Notes: a model not told the origin generated them from the sequence alone. A stretch of 64,000 bases of DNA from Misgurnus anguillicaudatus (GCF_027580225.2 NC_073354.2:30648001-30712000); one strand, 5' to 3'; numbered from the stretch's first letter, positions 48,368 through 60,941 are shown. A program made the numbers and translations.

Positions 48368-48718
48368 AGTGCTGGGCAAAGATTAATCGCGATTAATCGC
48401 ATACAAAATAAAAGTGATTATTGGTATAATATATGAGTGTGTGCTGTGTCTAATTATTATGTATAAATATATACACACACATTCATGTATGTATTTAAGA
48501 AACATTTACATGTTTATATATATTTATTTATATTTTATATAATCTATATTAAATATAAAAAAAAATTATATATAAATAAAACAATTCTGAAATGAATATA
48601 TGAATGTGTGTGGGGTTAAATATATAATAATTAGACACAGTACATGCACATATATTATGCAAAAAAAATCACTTTTGTTTTGTATGCGATTGATCGCGAT
48701 TAATCTTTGCCCGGCACT
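48368..48718. mobile_element. MITE with AGTGCTGGGCAAAGATTAAT termini
   Basis: Left AGTGCTGGGCAAAGATTAAT and right ATTAATCTTTGCCCGGCACT, continuing through GCATACAAAA / TTTTGTATGC. TA flanks are possible. Confidence 0.85.
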
Positions 48719-49887
48719 AATATAAACATACAATATGTCTGGTTATTGTTTTAACACATGTAACCTTTATAAATGTCTGCTAACTCATATACATTTTAAA
48801 TATTGTTAAAGACAAGTAAAATATTTAATCGCGATTAATCGCATGATTTCATGAGTTAACTCGCGATTAATTGCAAATTAATCGCACATTTTTATCTGTT
48901 CTAAATTTACCTAAATGTAACACTTTTCAAGTTTTTAATGCTCTAATCAGCATGGATTTGGATAATATATATGCTATATGCAAATGTATGTCTACAACAG
49001 CCTGTTTACATTTTCAACAGAACCATCAGCCATAGTTTTATAAATGTTTTTGCCTTTAGAAGACCTTGTTCTTTCTCCATTTCTGTTTGCTGCTGCATCA
49101 TTTGTGACCTGTGCTGGCAAATTGAGTTGGGATGAGCAAATTTTCAAAAATTTGTCATTTATATTTTAACATTCTCTATTAAAAAACTTTAAAACAATTG
49201 GAACAATTGTTGGAATCTGACAAAGCATGACAGAACTATACCTGTTAACGCAGAGTAAAAACATTATCAATATATGTTACATATATGTTTTTCTTTTATT
49301 GTTTAATTTTGACATTGAGACAGACCACTTTAAGATACTGTAGGATAATGCAAGGGTTTAATATAATGACACAACAGATACTTTTCCTTAACAGTTAACC
49401 AAACATTCACTTCAGATATAACAGATCATACCTGTGTGAATTGTGGTCAAAACAGATATTTTTAAACCTGTAATTTTGTGTTAGATGTCTATATATATAT
49501 CAGGGTCACGCTATCGCGCGTTTGTGTGCATGCGCTTCAGACGTCTGCGTCAGACATCGCTTTTGAGTCACTCTTAATAACTCTTTTAACATCAATCAGA
49601 TCCCGAACTTTATCTCTTTTAATAATTATTTTAACATCAAGAAAGTCCTGCAGTCTATTTTCTATCATTTCTGAATGCTTTAAAAACGAAACTAAAAAGT
49701 GAAAGAAGACGCATCTTTGCTTTATATGGATTTGGGACGGTACACCTCACAAAAAACGTGCAGATAAAGAAAACTGCACGTGCAGAAAACGTGCATTTTA
49801 GATGTTTAATGACCATTTAGAGCATTGGATTCGCTAGACGAGAGCTTAATGTTCTTATTTTTATGAAAAGCTCTGACTCATCTAGAC

Positions 49888-50184
49888 CAGTGGTTCTCAA
49901 ACTTTTTCAGCGTGCGGCCCCCCTTGTATATGGTGCATTCCTTCGCGGCCCCCCCAATTTTTTTTTATACCAAATTTGTTCTAAAACTTAACATTTTAAT
50001 AAGACAAAACATATTAAAGTATACAAAGTAGTGGTGTTGGTTAGTAGCCTTATTTTTTTTAGGTTTAATTACACAGAATTCATGATAAATTAATGTATTT
50101 TATGAAATGTCATAAAACTGGGGCCCCCCTGGCACCATCTCACGGCCCCCCTGGGGGCCCCGGCCCCCAGTTTGAGAACCACTG
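49888..50184. mobile_element. Small hAT MITE with perfect 8-bp duplication
   Basis: TSD ATCTAGAC at 49880-49887 and 50185-50192. Ends CAGTGGTTCTCAAACTTTTT and AGTTTGAGAACCACTG. 297 bp, GC-rich ends (GCGGCCCCC). This is the typical hAT (Charlie-like) terminus. Confidence 0.95.
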
Positions 50185-50893
50185 ATCTAGACAGCCCCGG
50201 TCACTTGCTGCGTCTCAATTCATCCAGCTGTGGGTCAAACAGAAATTGTGTGTTGCGTTAATCGCGCGTTAATAAAATTAGTGCCGTTAAAATGAATTTG
50301 CATTAACGCGTTTATTTTGACTGCCCTATCAGAAACTAAATAAAGTATTCAGATAGTCTTTACTGTGTATATTGGATTAATTCTTATTAAAAGTTACAAA
50401 AGTTATTTAGTCAAGACAAGGAAATTATGATTTTCTTTGTCTGTGGTTTGATTAATATTAAAAACAGCATTTATACTCTAAAAATGGGTGTACTGTCACT
50501 TTAAATGCATGAAACCAATACATAGTTACACACGCATTTTTTTCCTCAACTGCTTGTATTTATTTAATGTGTAAAAGACTTCTATAATACTACTATAATC
50601 ATGGCATTTTGAGATGATTTAGTTTTAAAATGTCCGCTCAAGTGCAAGAAAACAAACTCAGTTGGCATTTTTTGCGCGCTGCCTGTCGGTTACTAGCAAG
50701 CTGTCTGAAACCTTGAGGTGCGCACAAACAACACATGAGTAAAGAGAGATCTGGGCTGCGTTCAGCCCCGACAAAACGTCACCCCTGGTTATAACAATTC
50801 ATCTCAAGTCAAGATAAATAATAGTAAATTAAAATGAAAAAATCTGAGTTGATTCAACAAAAACATTTAAGGCAGCAAATATTTGTATTTGTG

Positions 50894-52085
50894 TATATGT
50901 AACAGTCTAAAAATCTGAAAAATTAACTATGTGTTTTATACAATTTTGGTTGCTTCTCAATTCACAAGACGCGTTTTGACTAAAAGTGACATAGATGTTG
51001 CACACAAAGGTCAATACCATCTGATATCAAACTCGAAAATGTCCTTTGTCATAAAGGAGAGGAGATTATTGCAGCTCATCTCTGATCCCTGTGTACGCCT
51101 GGGATTCGGATCCAACCTTTCCAAAGATTTCTTGACCTTTTCTAATAGAGAATAAAAAAATCCACCTCCACAAAGGATTAAAAGAAACAAGGAAGAACCG
51201 AGCAAAGTGGCTTTCATCTTTAATTACAAAGAAAGCCTTGAAAACAGCTGCATTTTCTACAAAAGTGCTTTGGGGCCTTGAGAGGTGAGTCTGAGGATTG
51301 TAAAAAGTAATATTGTGCCCTGGGGTACCGGCAAAGTCTCGCTATTGCGTTTCGACTTTGGTAAAGTTAAAAACCCATTCCTAGGTCAAATATATTCCTG
51401 GGTCCGGGTGGAAGCTGTTATCGAAATTTCCTGACACTTAATGATATCACTCCACCGGGAGAAGAATCGATCGCCCATGCAGTCCACGAGTCGCTGATTG
51501 CTTGATGCATCAATCAATTATCTAACCCTGTCATCGATCACAGGGAACATTAGGATACACCAAAAAGAATCAAAGCAATGCATCTTCAACCGTATCATTT
51601 AACAAACAGGACAATGTTTTGAAAAAAAACACATTGACTGGCTACTATCTACAGTCTGCCCAAACCTAGATCTGTACCGTATACAGTGGAAGAAAAAAAA
51701 GTTTGTAGAAAATAAAATAAAGACAAACAGTATTTGTTTCCTCAGCACCCAAGTAATTTCCTTCAGGAAGTGTTAGAGGACATATCCATTATATTCATTA
51801 AAGTGCACCTATTTCTTTGCTTAAAACAACGTTATTTTGTGCATTTGGTATAATACAACGTGTTTGCGTGGTTTATGGTTCAAAAAACACATTATTTTCC
51901 ACATACCGAACATTTTTGTAGCCAAAATTCATCAAAAGTGCCGTGTCCCTGATTGGCCAGCTAATCTGAACATTGTGATTGGCCTGAATACCTCTGACAT
52001 CAGCTCCTCACCATGTTTAAAAGATTCAGTCACAATGCAATGCTTACAGAAGTTAACTTACAGGCTGTGAGTCCGAAGCGGAAGG
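50894..52085. other. Unassigned, repeat-poor intronic DNA
   Basis: No exon recognised; 51000-51560 is of normal complexity and free of recognised repeats. Both-strand frames at 50931-51217 have no domain. Confidence 0.4.
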
Positions 52086-52089
52086 AATT

Positions 52090-52260
52090 AATAATTAGTG
52101 TTTTAGACAAGACCACCTAAACCGAGACCAAGTCATGACCAAGACCAAGACAGGCCGAGACCGAGACAAGACCAAGACTTTAAAGGGTTGAGACCAAGTC
52201 AAGACCAAGACCAAGACAGGGCCGAGACCAAGTCAAGACCAAGACCAGTGCAAGACACTG
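52090..52260. repeat. GACCAAGAC-type minisatellite
   Basis: Irregular tandem GAGACCAAGTCAAGACCAAG words with (GACCAAGACAG) variants. Purine-rich on the plus strand. Loosely similar in sense to the CTTGACTTGG array at 118-264 read inversely. Confidence 0.85.
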
Positions 52261-53300
52261 CATTAAAACACTTCAAGCCCAAGTTCACATAAAATCCCTG
52301 GATGTGTTCTTGATCCGCCCATTTTATCGAGGATGCATCAGAGGAGACTTGTGTGGACTTATGACAGCGACGTTTCCCAGAATGCATTTCGCGTCAGGAG
52401 TTCGTTCTTCCGAGTCTGTACTTGCAAGTTCAAACTACGAAGGACACAAGTCCGAGTTTGGCGTACTTGGTATTGAGAAACGGCTTATGTGTTTGTTGTA
52501 GTCCAAGAAAAGAGATTTACGTTGGAAACGTTAACTCGCATCATTGTTTACTTTGGGGTTTGTAACTTTTGCATATCGTTGATATCGTTAAGAAAAAAAA
52601 AACTTAAGAAGAATTCAAATTCTCGAAAAAGAAACATCTTAAAGTTAGGATAAAATTACAATTGTCTTAAATCTCAAAATGTAAGATGTTTTATAAGTTA
52701 ATTTGATTGTTTTAAATATAACATGTATTGTGTAGTCTGAAATGGCAATTTAATCTGTTTACTTTCCATAGATTAGTTTAAAGAGGAATTTCACATTCAT
52801 ATGAAGTTTAATGGCTTACTCAGTAATATGTCACGAAACACAAAAATGTATTAGTAATTTTTATTATTATAAATTAGTATTGGTAATAGAAAACATTTAA
52901 CTTCCTCCGTAATACATTCATTGTGAAATTACTTAACAGCTAAAAGTCGCTCTAAGCGGGAAGCGAACCAGTAATCGCTCCGTCATGCGAGTCGAGCGCT
53001 CCGAAACCGCATGACAGACCGATTGGGACATTAGGGAATGATATTTACTCACCGCACCGCCTTAATACTAGCTTTTGTTACAACAGCGAATAACATCTTT
53101 TATTGTCTTAATGCATCACTCGTTTGAATCGCAAGGTAGTCAAAAGATTACTGGATAAGTGTATTGTTACCTCATTAGCAGGGTAGCATAATTCATTTCA
53201 AAGCTTGTCATTTTATTCTTAAGACAAAAATGTAAGATGTTCTTAAGGAAAAAATTGAGAAAATCTTAAGAGATGTTCGAGAATTGCACTTAGGAACATT
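52261..53300. other. Unassigned intronic DNA
   Basis: No recognised gene. GAGTCGAGCGCTCCGAAACC (about 52990) is a CpG-rich island in AT-rich DNA, possibly a decayed tRNA-like or MITE segment. Confidence 0.35.
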
Positions 53301-53304
53301 CTTA

Positions 53305-53745
53305 CACTGCAAAAAAAAATATTTTAAGAAAAAAATTCTTAGTATTTTTGTCTTGTTTTTAGTAAAAAATATCGAAAAATTCTTAAATTAAGATGCTTTT
53401 TCTTGATAAGCAAAACGACCCAAAAAAATAAGTCTAGTTTTAAGACCAAAAATATCAAATTTAATTGAATTTGTGCATAAAACAAGCAAAGAAATCTGCC
53501 AATGGGGTGAGCAAAAAAATCTTGAACATTTTTCAAACTGCCCAGTGGCAGATTTTTTTGCTTGTTTCATGCACAAAATCACTTAAATTTGATATTTTTA
53601 GTCTAAAAACTAGACAAATTTTCTTGGGGCGTATTGCTTATCAAAAAAAAGCATCTTAATTTAAGAATTTTTAGATATTTTTACTGAAAACAAGACAAAA
53701 ATACTAAGAACATTTTTTCTTGAAAATCATTTTTTTTTTGCAGTG
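53305..53745. mobile_element. Palindromic CACTGCA family element, intact single copy
   Basis: CACTGCAAAAAAAAATATTT to ...TTTTTGCAGTG, 441 bp; arms pair through TCTGCCAATGGGGTGAGC and ATTTAAGATGC words. Reference unit for the cluster at 27652-29221. Confidence 0.9.
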
Positions 53746-54540
53746 TACGAACTTCTTATAATTTATCTTAAGAACTTTTTTATTTTTGTCTTAAGAATGT
53801 TTTCGTGAATCGGACCCCAGGTTCCCAAAAGGTTCCTTTTAGTTTGGTTAAGTCATACAAATGCATGCATGCATCCAGATCATAACATCAAGTGCTTGAT
53901 TAAAACACATTTAACGCTTGCTTATGTTGGGCAACAGCTGCTGGGATTTCACCCTCCGCATGTCACAATGTCAGACACTTCAGCCCACGATGAGCTGATA
54001 GCTAAATGTGATCACAGCACATTACTTTATGAGATTAAAAGCATTGCACAGGTCTCCGGCATTTGCTCGCTCTCTTTCCATCCAACCCCTAATCATCTAA
54101 AAAGCTTTCGCTTTGCTATCTCAAAAAAAAAAAACTGTCTGAGAACATACGCTTCTATTTCAATACAAAAGCCTCGTTGGCATTTCAATGTAAAAACCTG
54201 ATATGAAACAACTACATTATAACAGGGGTTTCTATTATCCCAGATCTTTTATCCGTTGACGTCCGTCTGAGGAGGCAAAACTATCAGCTAATGAAGCTAA
54301 CAGATTTGATTGGAATCAATAATCTCAGGCGGTGGTGTAATGTACTAATAAGCCACTTGAGGGGGAAATGGCAGTCCTTAAATTGATTTCAGTCTTTAAT
54401 TCTCTCACGCAGCGCTTCAAACTAAGAGCCAAGTGAGGACAATTTGAAAATGAGATACTGGACTGTTTGTGTGTCAGTACAGAAAGTTGCTTGAACATTC
54501 TGCAACAGTAGTGTACACTGATGTCCTGTTGTTTGTGTGT
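53746..54540. other. Unassigned intronic DNA
   Basis: Low-copy appearance at 53880-54480; the 110-residue frame at 53869-54201 shows no domain or splice context and is not called. Confidence 0.4.
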
Positions 54541-54544
54541 CTAC

Positions 54545-54690
54545 TGCCCGTGTACTGGGTTATTAATGACCCATGTTGGGTAAATATCGGACAAAACATA
54601 TGTTGGGTTAAAAGTTACCCAATACTGGGTTAAAAATGACCCATTGTTGGGTTGTTGTTATGCACCATGGGTTAAACAACTGAGCTTTGG
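54545..54690. repeat. TGGGTTAAAA / TTACCCA repeat block
   Basis: Alternating GACCCATTGTTGGGTTGTT-type words; same general kind as 29396-29650. Confidence 0.5.
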
Positions 54691-55308
54691 GTAGATTAAC
54701 TAAGAACATGGTGACAAAACGATTGACGTATCATGCAAATGAGCGGTAAAAACCTGGCCACGCAATCCGTTTTTGTCGTGGGTGCCCCTACCTTCCATAG
54801 GAAAGAATGAAAAACACATAATTCACGCACCAGCGGGCAGAGCGAGACCTTCAGCTTCAGCCTATGTACCGGGGCTTAGCCCCGGACGGCCCCGGCCCAA
54901 TTTAAATCCTGAATATTACAGAGAAAACATTGTCATATTAACTCTTCAGATCTACAACTTTTCCAACACAACAGTCGGATGAGGAAAGAACAAGCAAGCA
55001 ATTTGTGGTGTGTGGACAAATAATGTCTAAAATTGGTGATTTTTACAAATGGACATATACTGTAAATCTCACAGTGGTGGTGCACGGCAGTCAAACCCGT
55101 GACTTCCCACCTGTGAACTCGTACTAGATCGATGTACTCCCAGTTCAGAGTCGTGAGTCGTGGTTTTGAAGTCATAAGTTGTCTCTGACAATGACATGTT
55201 TGTCAGAGGTGGCTATCGTAGCTTCTCTATGTGTTTCAAAAGCGAAGAGTGGACTGAGCCGTTGGTTGCAATACACAACCTCACCACGCTAAAATGTACA
55301 CACTGCAC

Positions 55309-56312
55309 TAGTGTTGGGCGATATGCCCTATTTTCAGATCGTCCTATCGTCAGCCTGTGAGATCGGCGATACACGATATTATCGGGGGGCGGGGCAGTAG
55401 TTTACTCATTTTTTTATTTGTTAATGTTTACTCATTATAACAAGTCACTTGATGGGTGGACAAAAAAACAAGAGCAACACCGTCATGACCGCAACCTTCT
55501 TAAACCTGATGCCATTAATGCGAGCGCGTCATTAAAACCCTATCATGATTACTTAATAACTGTAAAAACATGCATCTGCGCACGCACACACACGTGCGCG
55601 CACATAAACAATTCAATGCATTGGTTTAGTGCTGTTGCAGAAGACTACATGTGTCAAGCAGTGGTGCTCTCATGAGGTGCCTTTTTAAACGCATCGGTCC
55701 AGCGGAACGCGATCATATTTTAAACACAATCATATATTTAACACGAGGGACGTGTTGCTACAATTGAAATGCATATCATAAACAGGATTAATACCTAGTG
55801 ATCTGACTTCAGACAGAGCGCAGCTTTCTGCACGTACGCGAGAGTGAGAGAGAGGCGCCAATATGCAGCGGGTCATATTTTAAACAAAAAGTATAGTTTG
55901 CCTCAGCTCGCATGAAACGCATTAAACTGAACAAATACATAAGGATTATTACTTTAGTTTATGTTTAGACTTCGGACAGACGTGAGAGCGCGTGCACGTG
56001 AGACAGAGAGAAGCACAGCTGCTCATGACGCGGCGCTTTGGATTTTAGTGGTAGAAGGAGACCAAGACGCACGCATTAATGCAGGTACGTGCAAGAAGGA
56101 ATTCTCTCTTTACAAGCTCTCCACGTAAAGTAAAGCCAAACCCTCATGTGAGGAAAAGCATGCATTGTGGGTCTTAATATAAAACTATGATGATAATAAT
56201 AATAATAACCATTCGCCAACTATCGTCGTGACTATCGCCATGAAAGCCTGCCATTGGCGATATGTCTGAAGATCGTCGATACACGATACTATCGTCTATC
56301 GGCACAACCCTA
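55309..56312. mobile_element. Non-autonomous hAT with perfect 8-bp duplication
   Basis: TSD CACTGCAC at 55301-55308 and 56313-56320. Ends TAGTGTTGGGCGATATG and TATCGGCACAACCCTA, with ACGATA/TATCGT words near both ends. 1,004 bp, no transposase recognised; includes CpG-rich segments (ACACACGTGCGCGCACAT). Confidence 0.93.
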
Positions 56313-56326
56313 CACTGCACCTTTAA

Positions 56327-56808
56327 GAGAAAACATTTGCCTGAAAAAAACGTGTTCCTGATGAGTTTTTATGGTAATCTTTAATACCGCGATTATCCAC
56401 TAGACGTTTTTAAACAAATTAATAAAAAACTGAAGCAATTTTTTTTAATTAATTTACACATTTACAATTGTATGTTTTGAAATCGTTCTGAATCTGATCT
56501 TTAACAAAATTCCTTAACAAAAATGCCATTATTTCAGCTTTTTGCTAAAAAATATATATAAAAAAAAAACATATTTAAGATTTTATAAACAGAGAAAAAA
56601 CAAAGATAGGATGAAACTTTTTTCCCGTTTTGTTTGTTTGTTTATTGTTTGTTTGAAAGCAGAGGGTCTGTTTTTCATTTGATATATTTGTATGTTTATA
56701 TATTTTTTGAATTTTTTTTCCCGGAAGGCCTTTTTGTTTAAACTTTTGTAAAAATCACAAAAAAATGCTGGCAGGCAACTTTTCAGAAAAAGGCTGGCTG
56801 GGAATGGG
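56327..56808. mobile_element. TTAA MITE, CTCTTTCCCCGCCAGCG family, single copy (inverse)
   Basis: TTAA at 56323-56326 and 56809-56812. Starts GAGAAAACATTTGCCTG, ends AAAAAGGCTGGCTGGGAATGGG. Same unit as half b of 13052-13990. Confidence 0.85.
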
Positions 56809-56952
56809 TTAAGCAGAACTTGTTGTCAAAGTGGAGCACTTCGGACAGACGCCGTATAACGCTATGTGCGTGTACACTGTCGATTTGTGGTGGGTCGCCA
56901 CAAATAAATCAACGTATGAGAAACAGTAAAACCTACTAAAATTAACATTTAA

Positions 56953-57426
56953 CTCTTTCCCCGCCAGCGTTTTTTAAAAAAGTTGCCAGCCAGCGCCACT
57001 GTTTTTCATGATTTTCACAAAATTTAATGCCTTCCAGAAAATGTTCTTCTTTAAATATATAAACAAACAATATATAAAATAAAAGAACAGACCCTCTGCT
57101 TTCAAACAAAAAAAACCTCGTTTCATCCTACCTTAGTTCTCTTGTAATCACCTCTCAAATATGGGTAGGTTTCTTCAAAAACACCCAATTTTGAGCAAAA
57201 AGCTGAGATAATTCCATTTTTGCGAATGACTTTTGATAGAGATCAGATGCAGAGTGATCTTTAAAACATACACAGAGTTCTTTCTCTTTCACGTGAGGCG
57301 CTACTTCCGGGTTGTATAAGTTGCGTAAGTGCGCCACCTGGTGGATAATAGCGGTATTGCGGAAAGACGGAAAATCTAGTCATTGGCGGGGAAGCGTTTT
57401 CTCTTAATTGACGAGATATCAGCGAG
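56953..57426. mobile_element. TTAA MITE, CTCTTTCCCCGCCAGCG family, single copy
   Basis: TTAA at 56949-56952 and 57427-57430. Starts CTCTTTCCCCGCCAGCG; same unit as half a of 13052-13990 (shared TTTCACGTGAGGCGCTACTT). Confidence 0.88.
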
Positions 57427-57500
57427 TTAAAGAATATGATCCGCCGTTTAAGAAAATCATAAATGAGATATCTGTAATATCTCAAAAGTTGTTTCTCTAA

Positions 57501-57960
57501 CCGTGGGTTCACACCAGCCACGTTTGAGGCATTAAATTCGCGTCTACCACGTCTTGTTTGCTGCTTGAACATTTTGAGTTTACTCACTTAATTCGCGTGT
57601 GAAATTCTAGTCATCGAGACATTCACATGGAAATTCACAGCATGGGAAGGCCTTCTGCAACTCCACTCGCTTCCTGTAATCACGTCACTACTAGAGCAAG
57701 CTCCTGATTGGTTAACGCGGTGCGTTTTTCCACCAAAGTTCAAATTTTTCAACTTGGGCGTTTCCTGCGGCAACCCTCAATTACTAGCCTCATTCGCGAA
57801 CACGACACGCGAATAAGGCAGAATCGCGTCTACCGCGCCGCACTAAACACCTCATTCACACAACAAGACCTCCAGACGCGCGTCAACGCATCTTTACATT
57901 GCCTTAACATTGAAATCACTCACGCTTGACGTTTCTACCGCGGCTGGTCTGAATGCAGCA
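57501..57960. mobile_element. Harbinger-like MITE with TAA duplication
   Basis: TAA at 57498-57500 and 57961-57963. Ends CCGTGGGTTCACACCAGCC and GGCTGGTCTGAATGCAGCA. Interior CpG-rich (TTCGCGTCTACC repeated). Frames inside are not genes. Confidence 0.7.
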
Positions 57961-57963
57961 TAA

Positions 57964-59013
57964 GACAGCATTGAGAGTAAATGGGGAGCCCGTGGAAAGT
58001 CTCCTGTGTAATTTCTTCTGAAAAATATGACCCAGATACTCTTTTATATCTCATATGTCTACATTATCACAACAAGGTCAAAAAGTTATGCAAGAAAGTC
58101 AATTTTAATGAAGACTTTTCTTATTTTATCCATACAATCTAAATTAATTTTGTACTCTGTACTCTTGTAATGTAGTGCGCGAGTCATATTGGCCACATTT
58201 ATAGTTTTATCATGTTTTATAGTTTCTATTTCACTATAGAAAAAAACATCATTCTTCTAAACATCCTTTATGTACAGAAGAGAAAAAGTCCTACTAGAAC
58301 AATATGGGGGCCAAATGATGATAAATGTTCATCATTGTCTGAACTATTCCTTTAATGCAAGAGACATCCAGTAATGCCTTGGGTTTTCTTTTCTGTCTAT
58401 TGTCATTATATTAACAGAGACAATATAAGATATAAAGGACGAAGCAAGCAAAAGTGTAGGCTAATATAAATATACACTTATGGAAATGTCAGCGTTAAAT
58501 CTGAAATGTGACAAAGTGAGCTATAAACTCACCTGGTTGTTGTATTTTAATACAAAGCACGAGTGCATCTATTACTTTTATAGTTGGATTCCTGCTGCTA
58601 GACCAGATGGTGAGGATCATATCGGCAAAACTAAAACTGACAGTGACTGTTACCAACACACATTTCCTCACAATAAGCACTAAAAAGAGCATAGGGGGGA
58701 TGGCGTTAGACGAAGACTTCCCTCTGATGTGATGTACTGTACTGGCAGAAATAAAGATGGAATCGCCCATGAGGAAAATCTAACTTCAAGAATGTAAATC
58801 ACTTCACCTGCTATTCCATTACAGAGGAGAAAAACAGAAAGATGAATAACAGCAATCAATGCAGCTTGGCATGGGACTCTATAAACGAATGTCAGTCCTG
58901 TTATGCAGAACATTTGAGCTGTGTAACTTTAAATGAATATGTCTATGTTGTACTGTAATTTAAAGAAGGGTGAACCAGCCTTTAAGAAATATCCTCTTGT
59001 TAAGCTAAAGTAC
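57964..59013. other. Unassigned intronic DNA
   Basis: No exon recognised. Overlapping frames on both strands at 58480-58913 have no domain. Confidence 0.4.
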
Positions 59014-59078
59014 TTAAAGGGTTCGTATTATGAGATTTTTTCAGATGTAAAATAAGTCTTCGGTGTCCCCAGAGTGCT

Positions 59079-59658
59079 TGTTGGATACTAGATGGTAAAA
59101 GTACCCAAGGTTCAGTGGACGTGTAGTACTTGGTGGTGTGTCTTGTTAAAACACGGGACAGATACCATTCCTTTTGCTTTCATTTATTCTTGTTGACATT
59201 AAAACTGGATGCACATTACACAGGTTCCACAGGATAAGCAGAATGCTTATAATACACAGGATGATAAAGATGGTTTTCTGGTCACTACAAACAATACAAT
59301 AAAGAAATCAGGCTCACAAATAATAATAAAGATGGAAACCATACAACATCAAACATAATATTAATAAACCTACTAATGATAAATATACCGCCCATCAAAT
59401 TCAAATAACAATACAATAGAAAACTTACATTACACATCTTGTGGAAAACACTCAAACAAACATGATTGAGTGCTCATCTTCAGGCCCACACCTCACCAAT
59501 ACAAAAGAACAAAGAAAGGAAATGAGGCCTATTTATAGACCTCAGCTGGGGATTATGGGTAATGGAGTATACAAAAAATGGTGATGCAGTCTGCAAGGGA
59601 TTGTAGGAAATGTAGTATAAAGGAGAAAAAAAAGGGAAAAATAGTCTAATTCACAACA
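59079..59658 (-). mobile_element. Solo LTR with 5-bp target duplication
   Basis: 580 bp beginning TGTTGGAT and ending TTCACAACA, flanked by GTGCT at 59074-59078 and 59659-59663. The uninterrupted target is recognisable in the host element. On the minus strand a TATA box (CTATAAATAGG, about 59528-59538) precedes a polyadenylation signal AATAAA (about 59186), so the LTR reads leftwards. No internal retroelement sequence adjoins it, as expected after LTR-LTR recombination. Family not assigned. Confidence 0.85.
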
Positions 59659-59941
59659 GTGCTTATGTGGAGTTTTAGCTTAAATTACCCCACAGATAAT
59701 TTATTAAAACATGTTAAAATTCCAAGTTTGTAGGTCAGAGCAAAAATGTGCCGTTTTGGGTGTGTCCTTTAAAATGCAAATGAGCTGATGAAATGCAAAC
59801 ACTGATCGCAATGATGGTGGTTTGTTGATGTTGAAACTCAAATGTTTTGTCAATTATTTTTTTCTCTCTCTCGTTCTCTCTGCACTAAATGGCAGTGTTG
59901 TGGTTGGATAGTGCAGATTAAGGGGCGGTATTATTGTAATT

Positions 59942-60155
59942 GAAGAGTTTCATTGCAAAACGAGATAAATCCGTTTTTAACATTTTTGTCAAAACATATT
60001 TATTATTATTTTATCATGTTATTATTTTGTTTTATGGTGCTACTTAGCTGTATTTGGTTTAAATCAAAACAAACCAACTGCAGTTGAATTGATGTTAATT
60101 GGAACACACAACCAAAAAACGAGATTTCTGAAAAAACTTTGCAACAAAACTCTTC
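59942..60155. mobile_element. Small GAAGAGTTT-terminus element, copy 2
   Basis: GAAGAGTTTCATTGCAAAAC and GCAACAAAACTCTTC, flanked by AATT on both sides. 214 bp, nested in the element at 59018-60350. Related in ends and in the CGAGATAAATCCG subterminal words to 37587-38599. Confidence 0.8.
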
Positions 60156-60367
60156 AATTGGTCTTGACACCTACCTCACAAAACATGTGAAATCTGAACG
60201 ACCTAATTTTTCAAATGCTTGTAGAGAATAGTTTACCAAAACTAAGTTACTGGGTTCTTTTTCACGTTTTTTTTAGGTTGATAGAACCACTGGGGACACA
60301 ATTATAGCACTAAAACATGGAAAAAGTCAAATTTTCACGTCATGACCCCTTTAAAGTTTATTTTGTA

Positions 60368-60430
60368 GCTCAGTTGTTAAAGCCTTGAGTTAGAAGCACA
60401 AAGATCATAAGATCAATCCCACATAAGCTA
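60368..60430 (+). mobile_element. tRNA-like SINE head, degenerate
   Basis: TGTAGCTCAGTTGTTAAAGC and AAGATCATAAGATCAATCCC resemble A and B boxes. Too degraded for a tRNA gene. Confidence 0.5.
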
Positions 60431-60563
60431 ATAAAAATGTATATGTTGTATAAAATAAAAAATGGGGTCACTGGGGTGGTACCTACAGGTTCCGTTTTGT
60501 AACAGAACAGGTACAAAACATAATACAATGTTGCACCTTTTGTGTTAGATTACTATAATTTAA

Positions 60564-60941
60564 CTCTTTCCCCACCATTGAGGAGTTATCTTTCAATTAA
60601 TAGAAAACGCTTCCCTGATGAGTTTTTATGGTGATCCATAATTCCACTATTATCCACAAGGTGGCACTCTTACCCAACTTTGTAATTATTTCAGCTTTTT
60701 GCTCAAAATTTTTTATTTTTGATGTGATAAAAAGAGAACAAATGAAGATAAGATATAATGTTTGTTTCCGTTATTTTTGTTTATTTATTTGTTTGTTTGA
60801 AAGCAGAGGGTCTGTTCTTTCATTTGATATATTAAATGTTTATATATTTATATAAGAACATTTTCTGGAAGGCATTTTGTAAAACTTTTGTTAAAATCAC
60901 AAAAAAATTCAACTTTTTAAAAAATGCTGGTGGGGAAAGGG
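60564..60941. mobile_element. TTAA MITE, CTCTTTCCCC family, nested
   Basis: TTAA at 60560-60563 and 60942-60945; CTCTTTCCCCACCATTG left, GGTGGGGAAAGGG right. Shorter and more diverged than the copies at 56 kb. Confidence 0.82.

Larger units (their letters stand above)
48189..50787. mobile_element. hAT element, CAGGGGTG termini, with nested MITEs
   Basis: 8-bp duplications CTTATAAC (48181-48188) and GTTATAAC (50788-50795), 7 of 8 identical. Ends CAGGGGTG and CACCCCTG. No transposase recognised. It contains the element at 48368-48718, ATTAATCGCG repeats to 48890 and 50245-50330, and the hAT at 49888-50184. Confidence 0.8.
48028..50893. mobile_element. Palindromic MITE, CACTGTAAAAAA family, copy 2, split by a 2.6-kb hAT
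   Basis: Left arm 48028-48188 and right arm 50788-about 50893 together equal the 259-bp intact copy at 16305-16563 (GTTGAATCAACTCAGATTTA versus AATCTGAGTTGATTCAAC). The hAT sits in CTTATAAC. Confidence 0.88.
59018..60350. mobile_element. TTAA element with AGGGTTCGTATTATGA terminus, split by an LTR and a small MITE
   Basis: TTAA at 59014-59017 and 60351-60354. The left arm continues TCTTCGGTGTCCCCAGAGTG and resumes after the LTR with CTTATGTGGAGTTTTAGCTT. The right arm (60215-60350) matches 2104-2245 inverted. Confidence 0.75.

Noticed and set aside
53869..54201. 110-residue plus-strand frame
   Set aside because: No recognised domain, splice context or repetition; length is compatible with chance in this composition.
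58480..58913. Overlapping frames on both strands, one hydrophobic, with a GTGAGT on the minus strand near 58530
   Set aside because: Checked as a possible NKAIN first exon; the sequence does not fit the expected N-terminus and no other family is recognised.
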